Shown: one piece after another, positions 22,888 to 32,729 of the stretch
Position numbering within the stretch: the stretch's first letter is position 1
How the letters are laid out: each line of letters begins with the position of its first letter
Assembly: GCA_030762175.1 (NCBI GenBank)
Contig: CM060831.1
Coordinates: 2,869,001-2,933,000, forward strand
DNA: 64,000 bases
Origin: Metallyticus violacea
Lineage: Eukaryota > Arthropoda > Insecta > Mantodea > Metallyticidae
Reading direction: 5' to 3'
Made by a program: the position numbers and the translations under genes
The notes under the pieces: generated by a model
What the model was told of the DNA's origin: nothing
The model's input: the letters and a program-made list of their open reading frames with translations, nothing else
Databases searched by the model: none

Positions 22888-24265
22888 AAACTCAATCTAA
22901 CCGTGCCACATACATTGTGTCAAACATGCATTCTAATTTCGCGCTCAGATGTGAAAGGGGTTTGCGGGCCACTAGCTTCCAAACCTCGTTCTGGATGGCA
23001 ATATACTATTATATCATCAGCGTACTATCACCATGGCAACCAGTTATTTATAGCAACCTTGGTAATAAGACAGCCCTGACAATGCCATGTCCATGATATT
23101 TTTGTTGTTTTTTTATTTTTGTCCATTCACTTGTTTTTTGTCTTACCTTGCATCCAGGGGAAGGCTGAAAGGGAGTCGTGTCCACTCTTGGGCAACGTTC
23201 AATGATATATCGGTCCGCAATAGAATCAACAGGTGCTAAAGTGAACTAACGTTAATGGCGTGCGCCCCATATTTTTGTGGGGAGGCACACACCTTTTATT
23301 GTTAAAGATCATCGACTTTAAAATTGCTTACATTACGTGAGATGTCACAATAAAGGCTGCCAACATTCTTCAATAAGTACTTCTTAGAAACGTGAGGGAA
23401 AAAAAATGAGGGAGTTGTGCTCCCTTATTGCTGCCTTTGTATTTGCCTACCTTTCTGTTCCTGGCCCTTCCAATCAGTGGCGGCTAGTGACATAACTAGT
23501 TCGTACAGATAAAAAGTTAAATTTAAAAATAATGTTGAATATCTAGTACACCTTTTGGGTATAAAATATACACAATTAAACATCAGAATACTGATAAAAT
23601 AAAAATTTATGTATTTCTACACATCAGAGGTAGATAATAGGAAAAGTAAATTTTAAAAAGTACATTCACAGTTTGTACCTCATTTATGAAAGTATAATAC
23701 TTTACAACACATTCATGTAAATATAATAATAACGCCATAGAAAACAGTAGCACCACACCAATCGCTTCATTGTAGCTGGAGCTAACAATTAAAGTAATGC
23801 GTTAACAACCCAAAAAATTAGCAACACCATACAATAAGTAGCAAAATGTCTGTACCAGTAAAATAAATGTTTTAAAATTGATAGCAAAAAAATTATATTT
23901 AGCAAGCTGGCTTGCGCATCCTTCTGAGTTGCTATGGAAACGGAGCAGCCAAACAAAAGCACATACTGCCCGCAGTTTTGGCTGTACTTGCTCTCTCGGA
24001 GCATAAAGCAAGTGTCTACCGTTGCCATAGCACCGCTTTGAGACAGGTCGCAAGTGCAGCCTACGGGAGTGAGCTGCACCAGAGCAGCGCGCTGTAGGTT
24101 AGCACTCAAAAATGGTTTAAATTTGAGTTAAAAGCGGAACACCATGAAATTAATAATTGCCTGTATACCGAATAGCACTTTTAGGTGATTCATTCTGTAT
24201 GTTTATCAGGTTGTGTATGTCCTGTCTTGATTTTCCTTGTCTCTTTAGTTTATTTATTTACGAGA
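22888..24265. other. No assignable gene
   Basis: Sequence 23500-23900 is AT-rich. A GC-richer patch at 23930-24095 is open on both strands but has no recognisable domain. Confidence 0.4.
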
Positions 24266-25310
24266 AGTTCTCGAAATGACCCACAGATTGCAGCAGAGTT
24301 TTGTTATCTAAACCCGTCATCTTCCATTGAAACATTTGTGTAATAATACATGGATTGGTCAAATCGTAGTAGCCATAGCTGTTGGTTGCAGTGTGTACGG
24401 GAACATGGTGCGGTTATTAAGTACTTGGTTAAGAAGGATATGAGTGTAACAGAAATTCATACAGATGTGGCAAACACTCTAGGGGACTCTGCACCATCAT
24501 TTTCAACAGTTTTCAAGTGAAACTACGGAGCTTGAACGCGACTGTGAAGGCTTGGAAGATCAAAATTTGACACATCAGAAATTATCAATAGGGCGCATGA
24601 CATGTTTCTTTAGGATCGCCGAAATTGCTGAAGCTCCGGGCATGTAACATTTTGAGGGAAGAATTGTGCTTGAAAAATTATGAACACGTTGGGTGCGGTG
24701 ACTGTTGACTCAGGATCAAAAGCGAATTAGAGTTCAAATCTCTGAAAGTTTGGTCCGTTTCCACCTACTTTATGTGTCGATTTGTGACCAATGATGAAAC
24801 AAAACAGCAGTCTAAACAATGAAAGCATCACAATTCTCCACCGCCAAAGAAGACCAAGCGACGTCTCTTTTCTGGGATGCCTAGGATGCACTGCTAATTT
24901 TGGATCTATTGAAAACAAAAATAGGCGGGAAAAGGCCGGGTTTATTAAAGAAAAACGTAACATTGCATCAAAACAGAGCTCGCCCTCACACGTTTCATTG
25001 CAACGTAGAAAATGAATTGGGGTACGATTTTCTGCCACGACCGCCTTATTCTCCTGACTTGGTTCTTTCGGACTTCCGTCAGTTCCTTAAACTAAAAAAA
25101 CTTTTTTGGTGGAAAGAAATTATCATGCGATGAAGAGCTTAAATCATCAGTTGAGAGTATTTTGCAGGCCTGGAGGAATCAGACTTTTGTGATGGGATAA
25201 GGGGGACTATGTGGAAAAACAAGAATAATGTTAAAATCTACATCATTGTTTCGTGCTTCAACTTTACAAAAGACTCGTAGTTTTGTTTTCATTGAGACGG
25301 CCCGACTATT
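24266..25310 (+). mobile_element. Mariner family M-D transposase pseudogene, near full length
   Basis: Translations in order: VIKYLVKKDMSVTEIHTDV, TLGDSAPSFSTV, KQNSSLNNESITILHRQRRP (frame-broken), RPGLLKKN and LPRPPYSPDLVLSDFRQF. The close relative at 49.87-50.65 kb shares the 5' stretch gaaatgacccacagattgca. Confidence 0.75.
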
Positions 25311-25429
25311 TATGGAAGGGAGTGTTCGCACTGAAAATACGGTTATCGAGGAAACCTTAACAGAAGAGAGGGAGGGGCAATAGCCTCAGTGTGGCATTTG
25401 TAGCCACTTACATAACCTTAAACCAGTTT

Positions 25430-25709
25430 ACCGACCGGATCAGGTAGCTGTCCAATTGTTGTCGTGATCATGAGTTCAAACCCGGCCAGAATCGATGGAT
25501 TTTTTTGGGGCGTGAAAATCCTAAGTATGGCTTCCTTCGGAAGGGAAGTAAAGTGGTAGTCCCGTAACGTACATTTACGGCACGTGAAATGACCTCAAGC
25601 CTGAAAGAAGAGACTATGAGAAAAATGTGATTGAGTTGAACACTCTGAATTGAATTGGACGCTAATGCCCTGAGATGTTAAATAGCGTCCCCCCCCCCCA
25701 AAAAAAAAA
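25430..25709 (+). mobile_element. SINE-A with atypical head
   Basis: The B-box region gttcaaacccggccag and the body are standard, but the first 40 bases (caggtagctgtccaattg) differ from other copies. It ends in a C-run followed by an A-run at 25690-25709. Confidence 0.8.
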
Positions 25710-25715
25710 GTTGCT

Positions 25716-26530
25716 GTGAGGCTTGGGCATCTCGTTACAGGTTTCAAGGAAACGCTGGTGCATGTTTCAGGAATGTGAGATCCGTTTCCGTAGTAACAAG
25801 ATGATCGTCATCTGCTACGGCTGGGTACGTTTAGTGGTTCAAGGTCACGTTTGGAATGCATAAGGTGTAGACTATACAACACCTAACATTAGATGTCCAG
25901 TTCCGCGCCCAGAGGTGGCGCTCCGACCTTGAGGGCCATTACATCCGTATGGTAAGTCCCTTGCGTAACTCCGGCCTTCAGCACCCGGAAACCTACAGTT
26001 ACTCGGAGCGAGTGACTTATTCTTCCAAATATCTGGTGCGTGCAGACAGACTGGCCATAACTGGTGCGGGAGATTGGCACGCCCCTTATAGTTCTCGTGC
26101 CCAAGTTGTAATTACCTCCCTCCACTCTGCTGTTCGACCTTGCTACAGTGACCACTTGTCGAAGTCGGTGTGACCTGGAGATTTTGGCCCTCGCGATCTG
26201 AGCAAGGTCAAAGACCCGCAGAAAGGAAGCAACAGTTTGTTATTCAAGGTCGCCCGGATAATCAACAGACACGTGACCTCGCACTTGCAGAAGCTTCCGG
26301 CTCCTCGGCGTGCATCACTATCTGCCTCAGGGTATCCTGCAATCAGACGGGAAGTACAGTCACGGATAACCTTCCATTTGGAGAGCAGTGGCTTTTGGGG
26401 GGCAGCTTGTCAAGTATCCCAAAAAGTGTTATCGAGTCTGACATTAATTGTCAATCATGTGGGTTATAGACCCAAAGTGACAAGAAAACCATCCTGATTG
26501 TTAGATCTGATGCTGGTAAACATGTAAAGC
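25716..26530. promoter_or_regulatory. GC-richer island with clustered nuclear-receptor half-sites
   Basis: The composition differs sharply from the AT-rich flanks. Sites matching YCAAGGYCR, the FTZ-F1/ERR monomer consensus, occur at 25839 (plus), 25924 (minus) and 26244 (plus). Near matches occur at 26135, 26171 and 26202. Open frames up to 99 codons exist on both strands without domains. It could be an enhancer, a non-coding exon or an unknown GC-rich repeat. Regulatory function is inference. Confidence 0.3.
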
Positions 26531-27139
26531 TGTATCTTTCCCAGGCAGTGAGATGAAAACATAACACCTGCAGAAAATCTCACTAGCGGTTCGGGCGACA
26601 TGCAACACTATCAGATATTCTTAAGGTTCTAATCTTGGGGTTTTAAATAATAATAGTTTTCTTGCATTCTGGTATCTGTCTGCAGATGTTTCTGGAAAAT
26701 GCATAATAAAGGACAGTTTCGTGAGAAATTATTCTAATAAGATTTGCGTAATCAGTTCCTTAGCTTTACCTTGCCGTTATTATCTTCCTCCGTTTAACTT
26801 TTCAACCATTCGTCCATTTCTTTGCTGAACAGAGAGCCCTGCAAGCAAATGGCTAACGCGAGAAAGAGAGCAATCGAAGCTGGAAACCTCGAAAAATCAC
26901 GACTTCTAAACCAGATCTTAAAGCGTCGTTTCCGTATTGCTCTGGTTTTCAGAAGAAAGAATTTAAAAACTGTTTTCACAACTACAACAAAAAAGTCCGT
27001 CATGTAGAACCTGCAAATTCCTCGGCAAGCTGAATTTGCGAACGTTATCATAGAATGCTAGACGGAGTAGACATGTTCAGTTTACAGAAATTGGGAGGAA
27101 GCAGTGTCTACTGTCAGGAAATATTTATAAGTGCAGGTA
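26531..27139. other. No assignable gene
   Basis: A 61-codon frame at 26822-27007 (ANARKRAIEAGNLEKSRLLN) is basic and protein-like, but has no identifiable family or splice context. Confidence 0.35.
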
Positions 27140-27485
27140 GGTAAAGAACTTTTTAAATTTCGGTTTTCAGGTATACCCCCACTCCTAACGGTCCGATTTC
27201 CCTGATTTTCAGAATCTATGTTTATTATTTAATTTAAATGGTATATGCTGAGTTTTGTTACGAAAAAAAAAACTCTTGGCACCGCTAAAGAGATTTTTAA
27301 ATTTTGGGTTTTACATGAACCCACACTCATAATAATGATTTCGCTGATTTTCGGAAACTATTTTTACTTTTTATTCCAATAAAATATTCTGAGTTTCGTT
27401 GAGAAAAAGCAAAAATTGCGGTCGCTAAAAGGGTTTTTAAATTATTACTTTAGGTTAACCGCATATTTTGTTGAATCGTTTGAAA

Positions 27486-27795
27486 ACACTCTTCAACATC
27501 TCAGGTCATTGGTGTCCTATTCAATTCAAGGCAGAAACGGCTGATAAACTTTGCGCAGAGGCTTCTTATTTTAGGCTTGAAGTTCTTTATCGTGCCTAAA
27601 TCTACGGTTTTACTTCTCTTTCGAAGGAAGCCATACTTAGGAAAATCCATCGCCCCGGCAGGGATTAAATTGACTACCTTGAGCCCACGAAGCAAGTATT
27701 TTTTTTTTTTTTTTTTGAGTAGTGTTTAACGCCCGTTTTCACTACTGAGGCACCACAGGCGGTACGAAGCAAGTATGACCACTAGACCACTAGAA
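27486..27795 (-). mobile_element. SINE-A, interrupted by a SINE-B fragment
   Basis: The tail ctctttaacatctcagg is at the left and the head tatgaccactagacca at the right. A 64-bp insertion splits the head at 27700-27763. Confidence 0.9.
27700..27763 (-). mobile_element. 5'-truncated SINE-B insertion (64 bp)
   Basis: Only the poly(A) end (T-run on plus) and the last ~45 bases of SINE-B (gtttaacgcccgttttcac, reverse strand) are present. A perfect 13-base duplication, acgaagcaagtat, flanks it at 27687-27699 and 27764-27776. Confidence 0.95.
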
Positions 27796-27910
27796 TGGAA
27801 AAATTGGTACCTAGTAAGTAGGATCGATGGAGATTTAAAGAAAAGTTTTCAAAAATCTTTTTATGAGTACAGATCAATGTCCACGTTCCTTCGGAATTCG
27901 CTAAAACTGT

Positions 27911-28400
27911 GTCCTGTGAAAGACCTACAAGAATAACTACATAGTGCCATGCGAATGTTCAAAGGTATGATCGGAATATCCATTAAAACTCGGTTCATAA
28001 GCAACATTTATGTCTTAGTCAATTAGAAAATCTCCAATTGCGAAATATGCCAATCAAAATAGCCATAGAATAAATTTTAGAATAAAAAAGTAATTACAAA
28101 CAATAGGATATTTTAAACCTGCAGGAAGAGAGGCCTGAAACTACAGCAGTATCCAGATAAATATTAACAAAAGTTTTCAATAAGCAACACTAGGAACCTG
28201 TTACTGGTCAGCAACGGTGTGCACCATAACTCTTCCAAAACTCCTATTCCCCTACCACTCCTAACGGTCCTGTATTTCTGCCTCTCCAGACACTTTCAGT
28301 CCACTGATGATGCCGATCGTAGGGTCAGCGACAGCTCTCGTTTTTAAATCAACGACAAAGGCAAAATAGTCCGGTAATGATCAATGTCAATAATCCTTGA
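27911..28400 (+). repeat. Dispersed repeat R2, copy 1
   Basis: It shares with 41750-42330 several stretches: ccaattgcgaaat, caataagcaacact, ctaacggtcctgta, ctgcctctccagacact and aaaatagtccggtaa. The ctcctaacggtcc part looks like one diverged satellite unit. Confidence 0.55.
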
Positions 28401-28525
28401 ATATTTTTGAAAAGTTACTGAGTCACTCGACATAATTCAGCTTCCTGGACATCCTGTTTCAGCGTTTTCACGGGTTTTGTATGGATGAAGATGTTGCGTC
28501 TGAGTGGCTTTATATGCACTACGGT

Positions 28526-28790
28526 CGGTCCTGGTGGTACAGAAATAATCTCAAGATTCCGGGTTTAATTCCGGTCACGGTCGGTGAGTTTTATCAGGCG
28601 TAAAAATTCTAAGTTCAGAAGGGAAGCAAAGCCGTGAGTCCCATGTCGTACATTTACGACACGATAAAGAACCTCAAGCCGAAAAGAAGAGACCTCTGAG
28701 CAAAATTTGTCGGCCGTTTCACGTTCTGAATTGAATGGGACGCTGATGACCTGAGATATTAAAGAGCGTTCGTAAATAAAACAAATAAAT
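28526..28790 (+). mobile_element. SINE-A, full length
   Basis: The sequence runs from ggtcctggtggtac to gagcgttcgtaaataaaac, with all the family landmarks. Confidence 0.9.
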
Positions 28791-29149
28791 TTAAAGAAAC
28801 CAAGTTTCCGCTCTGTCAAAACTCAAAAGTTTCGGCTTCTTGTCAATGTGAACAACTTTGGTTTGAAATTGCACTTCCCTGTGGAGAGATTACTTTTGGA
28901 AATGTTCTTCCATACGATTTCTTTTATAAAAATAATTAAATGTTCTTTGTTCTAGCGCTTATCTCACTCACGGCTTACCCAACAGTACCGAAACAGTTGG
29001 TATCAACGTTCTAGGTCAGTGGAACTTTAACTATGGTCTTACCAGGATCTCGCGTCCAGCGTATACAAACTTAAATTGCTTAGCGGAATGAGGGCACGGT
29101 GTAAAATCCCAACTCAAGGGGTCCAACTTGAACTGAATTTGGTAACACT
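28791..29149. other. No assignable gene
   Basis: Nothing recognisable between the SINE and the next transposase fragment. Confidence 0.4.
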
Positions 29150-29570
29150 TGTTGCTATGCATTTTTGTAGCACCCCAATGTTACCAAGTTTTATTTAACA
29201 GAACTGTGATTATCATCAATCCATCAGAGCGGATACAAATTTCATACTTTATAATGTGTAATCGCCATGCTCCACTACCAGACGCTGAAGCTCCCGTCCA
29301 TCTTCTGTTCAGGCGTCAACAGACGCTTCTCTGTGTAGCACAGTGAATGTACTATCATGGGAAATCTGCAATACGTCTGAAGTCTATCCACTGTTACTTG
29401 TCGACCTTCAGGAACAATCAAGATATATGTGTTAATCATGGTCTCGTTCACTGCAGTGGTTGCAGCACATGGTCCGCCCTACTTGGTTTTCAACACGGTG
29501 CCCTTTAAACCTTTTGAACCACCGAAGTGCCGTTGATTGTTGCAGAACAATAATCGTCATATGTTTACTG
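29150..29570 (-). mobile_element. Mariner-type N-terminal fragment
   Basis: The minus-strand translation shows a helix-turn-helix tail with VPEGRQVTVDRLQTYCR, followed across a frameshift by CYTEKRLLTPEQK. That order is typical just before the catalytic domain. Confidence 0.5.
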
Positions 29571-29990
29571 TAACATCGCGCATGTTTCCATATCAGTTTT
29601 CTGAGCAAATTTTTTCGTTACAAATCAACTCCATTGACAAACGCACGCTCGCTCGCTCTTTGCTGGCGTCCTGTACTACGCGCTTCCAATGTTTTCATCA
29701 ATTACGTGAGATCTGTTCTCACGAAAAACTGTTTCACCATCCTATCTCCCTCTACTGTGAAATGAGAAAACATCTATCTATATTAACTACTCTTGTAGAT
29801 AAGTAACTGGAGAATAAAGTTCAGCTTTTTGTTATTTGTGTTAGGAACGAAAGATAAATTAATAATGATGTAAAATGAAAAGGACAATTCTTTTTCGGTG
29901 CTTAATCGAATAATGTAAACACCAACAATCTGGCGCGCGTGTTTCTTTAGTTATGTGCTAGAGTCAGAAATATGCAGTCAATTTATCGAA
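29571..29990. other. No assignable gene
   Basis: A short Cys/Ser-containing open frame at 29537-29806 has no domain. Confidence 0.4.
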
Positions 29991-30049
29991 CCAAAAATTT
30001 CCTACTGACCTTAAGTCACGTCGACGACCGCAATTTATTACAAGCATAA

Positions 30050-30899
30050 TTTCTTGCGCTAAAGTTTAACTTTACAATATTTTGTTAGCTTAATGCGTAA
30101 TGTACACGAGGTATTAATTTCATTTGTTGTCACATCCGGTTCCCGCCTGTGAGAGGTGTGCAAGTTAAGACATGTTCAGTTCCACTTACAGCAAAATGGA
30201 GATAACATGCGAAGAACAATGTGCCGCTCTGAAATTCTGCTTTCTTCTCAAAAAAAAAAAAATCTTCAGCTGAAGCCTGAGGCTGTGGATTAAGAATACT
30301 TTCAAAATTTTTAAAACGTTCACTATGTGCGGTCCACACGTTGGTATCTGAAAAGTTACACATTACACGTGTTTGTGCACGGCGAGTTCTAACACTCTGA
30401 TCCCCGAACAGAAGGTCATTTCGATCCTGAGAGTAAACTGCAAAACTCTGTTTGGTATTCTCCATCTTCAAATTATTTATAAAAACAGAACCAGTTATTT
30501 CTGCTGGGAAAGTTATGGTCATCTCATTTTTCAAGCATGTCGCGCCTGCAACCCAAGTCTAACTGGGTAACACTACAGAGATGCTGCATTATCACAAATG
30601 TTGTTGCTGAATATCTCACATAAATCAACCCACCCTACAGCTCAAATTTAAACCCGTGTAACTTTTTCCTTTTTCTCAAATTGAAGAAACGCCTTCATGA
30701 GAGACATTTTCCATCACCAGAAGCAGAAGTGGAGGCTGCGAAAGCGATTCTGAAGAGTCAAGCACGTCTTTGAAGACTGACAGACATGTGGGACAGGTGC
30801 ATTGCATCTAACGGACACTACTTTGAGAAAGATCATCAAAATTGTGAGAATGAATTAAAAAATATATCATCATTCTTTATTGAAAAGGCTTCGTATGTA
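30050..30899 (+). mobile_element. Mariner family M-B, copy 3
   Basis: The 5' region gcgctaaagtttaactttac and gttagcttaatgcgtaat matches the other two copies. Coding remnants include HITRVCARR and a degraded C-terminus. The 3' end, attctttattgaaaaggctt, is the inverted counterpart of the 5' end of the 14.57-14.95 kb copy, so it is a terminal inverted repeat. Confidence 0.7.
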
Positions 30900-32039
30900 A
30901 TTGTCAATGTGTCGTGTTAAACATATAATGGTGGGTTTTTGTTTCTGTTAGGGTGGTATGGTGTGCCGCATACGGGTCATGCACGAGCGGCTCTAAAAAA
31001 CGTGACCAAATTCTTGTATCTGAACACATTTGTAAGTATAGTTTGCTCTTCTTGGGAGGTTTCTGTAGTTATTTTTATTTTTGCCCTGTTGATGGTTACT
31101 CTTATAGAATGATAAAGCATATCGTTCTGCAGAGAACTGAACTGTTAATTAAACCTTTACATTAGGAAATCCGTATATGGTTCACCGCATAATTAGGTCA
31201 CTATAAATGTCCTATGTTAGGGGTTTACGTCAATACTGTTCTAATTTCTAAACGAATTATGAAATCGTGTCCATGTTCGCAACTCCTTATTTTAGAAACA
31301 AGAAGAACCAACCATTGCTTAAGTTCTTGGGATATGTCAATAATTTGAGAAATGAGATCACATCTAAGATGATCAAATTGATAAATGCATTGCTAAATCT
31401 TTGCAGCATCTTGTACGTGGAGCAATAAGTCGCCTCCCTTTCACGAGATTTCTGGTTCGATTCTTTATCGTGACTTCTTATTCCCTTTTCAGTTTCGCAG
31501 AGGTTGATAACACTTGTGTTAAAGATTGTCCTCTCATTTCCACTTAGATGTAGCTTGGCTTAGACTGAAACAGGCGATAAGGTTTCTCCTCTCTTTGATA
31601 TACAGAACATTGGAGCCAAGTTTTCACACTCGATTAAGTGGTCAAAGCTAAAGTAAATCGGAACTCTGTACAGCACAGTTTAAAGTGTTTACTTCTTTCG
31701 AATTAGTTTCAAAGTGCTTGTGCTGGGTTTGCATTAAATTAATCATTTAAATGACTGAAATGCCGGCTGACTCTACAACAACAAATATTTACATCAAAAC
31801 AAATTCTTGCCGACAAGTGTAGACAATTTGTAAACTAATTCCCTGACATTCGACCTCCAAATAGATTTGGGGGTCAGATTTGTAAATAAGATTTCTTAAG
31901 GTGTTTGAACCCGGCCATAAATCTCCAGTGATAAATTTTCACGCCATTTCTCTGATCTTTCGGCGAAGATTTGGGACATCAACATTTTCTCACTCTTAAA
32001 TTCGGCATAAAAATCTGATACTGGTAGGAAACATGTGCC
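30900..32039. other. No assignable gene
   Basis: Unique-looking sequence with no supported coding region. A weak tRNA-like patch (gtgtttgaacccggcc, 31899-31914) may be a SINE scrap. Confidence 0.4.
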
Positions 32040-32046
32040 CAAATTT

Positions 32047-32335
32047 TTTTGAATGGTGTTTAACACCTGTTTTTACTACTGAGGTACCTCAGGCGGTGGA
32101 CACTGATGATACATGAGATGAAATTATATTTTGCGAAATTATTATTATTTTTTTTTTTTAAGGAAGGAAACGTTTCAGGCCTAAGTTTAGGGTGTCTCCC
32201 CGACATTTGCCATTTATGAGGACTGAGGAAAACCTGTAAAACATCTTAGTCAGGGAGGACGGTCCTGGGGGATTCGAACCGCAGATCTCCCGCTCACGAG
32301 TCCGCGCCTTAACGACCTCGGTCACCCGGGCGGTC
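32047..32335 (-). mobile_element. SINE-B, near full length
   Basis: On the plus strand it reads tgtttaacacctgtttttac at the 3' end, then aggaaggaaacgtttcaggc, gaggactgaggaaaacct and the head with cgaaccgcagatctc and ccttaacgacctcggtc. Confidence 0.9.
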
Positions 32336-32656
32336 CAAATGTCTGTGTCAAGTGCTCATATAAAGCAATTACACTTGTTAATGTCTACTTCAGAATCCAC
32401 TGTACTTGTTATGAGGGAGATTTTAATTGTTTTATAATTTTGACGCCCGACTGTTGTTTCTCAAATGATCTCTAATTACATTTCGGGTCTGAACCCGTGG
32501 CCCTTTTGTCTTGTTCTAGTTAATAGTACCTTGAAGCTCCTCGGGTGAAATCGTTTTTTACGGAAATTAAGAGAAGCGATTCTCCTTAACTGACTCAGAA
32601 AATGACGGTTGTGTTCAGGGACGGATTGCCTCTCTCCGACCCTGAGCTGACCGTTG

Positions 32657-32664
32657 TATAAATA
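32657..32664 (+). promoter_or_regulatory. TATA box of the secreted-protein gene
   Basis: The sequence TATAAATA lies 58 bases before the ATG at 32715. An initiator-like TCAATAG puts an A at 32689, about 32 bases downstream, which is the usual TATA-to-start spacing in arthropods. This implies a 5' leader of only about 26 bases. A second initiator-like TCAGT at 32673 is too close to the TATA box. The start site is inferred, not observed. Confidence 0.65.
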
Positions 32665-32714
32665 TGCCAGCGTCAGTTACTGTCCGTCAATAGTGCGCCG
32701 CAACTACAAGAAAC

Positions 32715-32729
32715 ATGTCCGTCCAGCTG
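32715..32729 (+). CDS. Exon 1 coding part (MSVQL)
   Basis: Fifteen bases encode MSVQL and are followed at once by a consensus donor GTAAGT at 32730. The ATG has the context aaacATG. It is the first ATG after the TATA box. Phase is 0, which matches the acceptor at 45849. Confidence 0.75.

Larger units (their letters stand above)
27140..27910 (-). mobile_element. Satellite-carrying element, copy 2, with SINE-A inside
   Basis: Two ~140-bp satellite units lie at 27140-27445 (core ccccactcctaacggtccga). The SINE-A copy follows, and then 27800-27910, which ends in the family end motif ccttcggaattcgct. The same end segment occurs at 58630-58725. Confidence 0.6.

Noticed and set aside
25889..26497. 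Open frames of 74-99 codons in the GC-richer island
   Set aside because: They occur on both strands, as expected in GC-rich sequence with few stops. There is no domain and no splice context.
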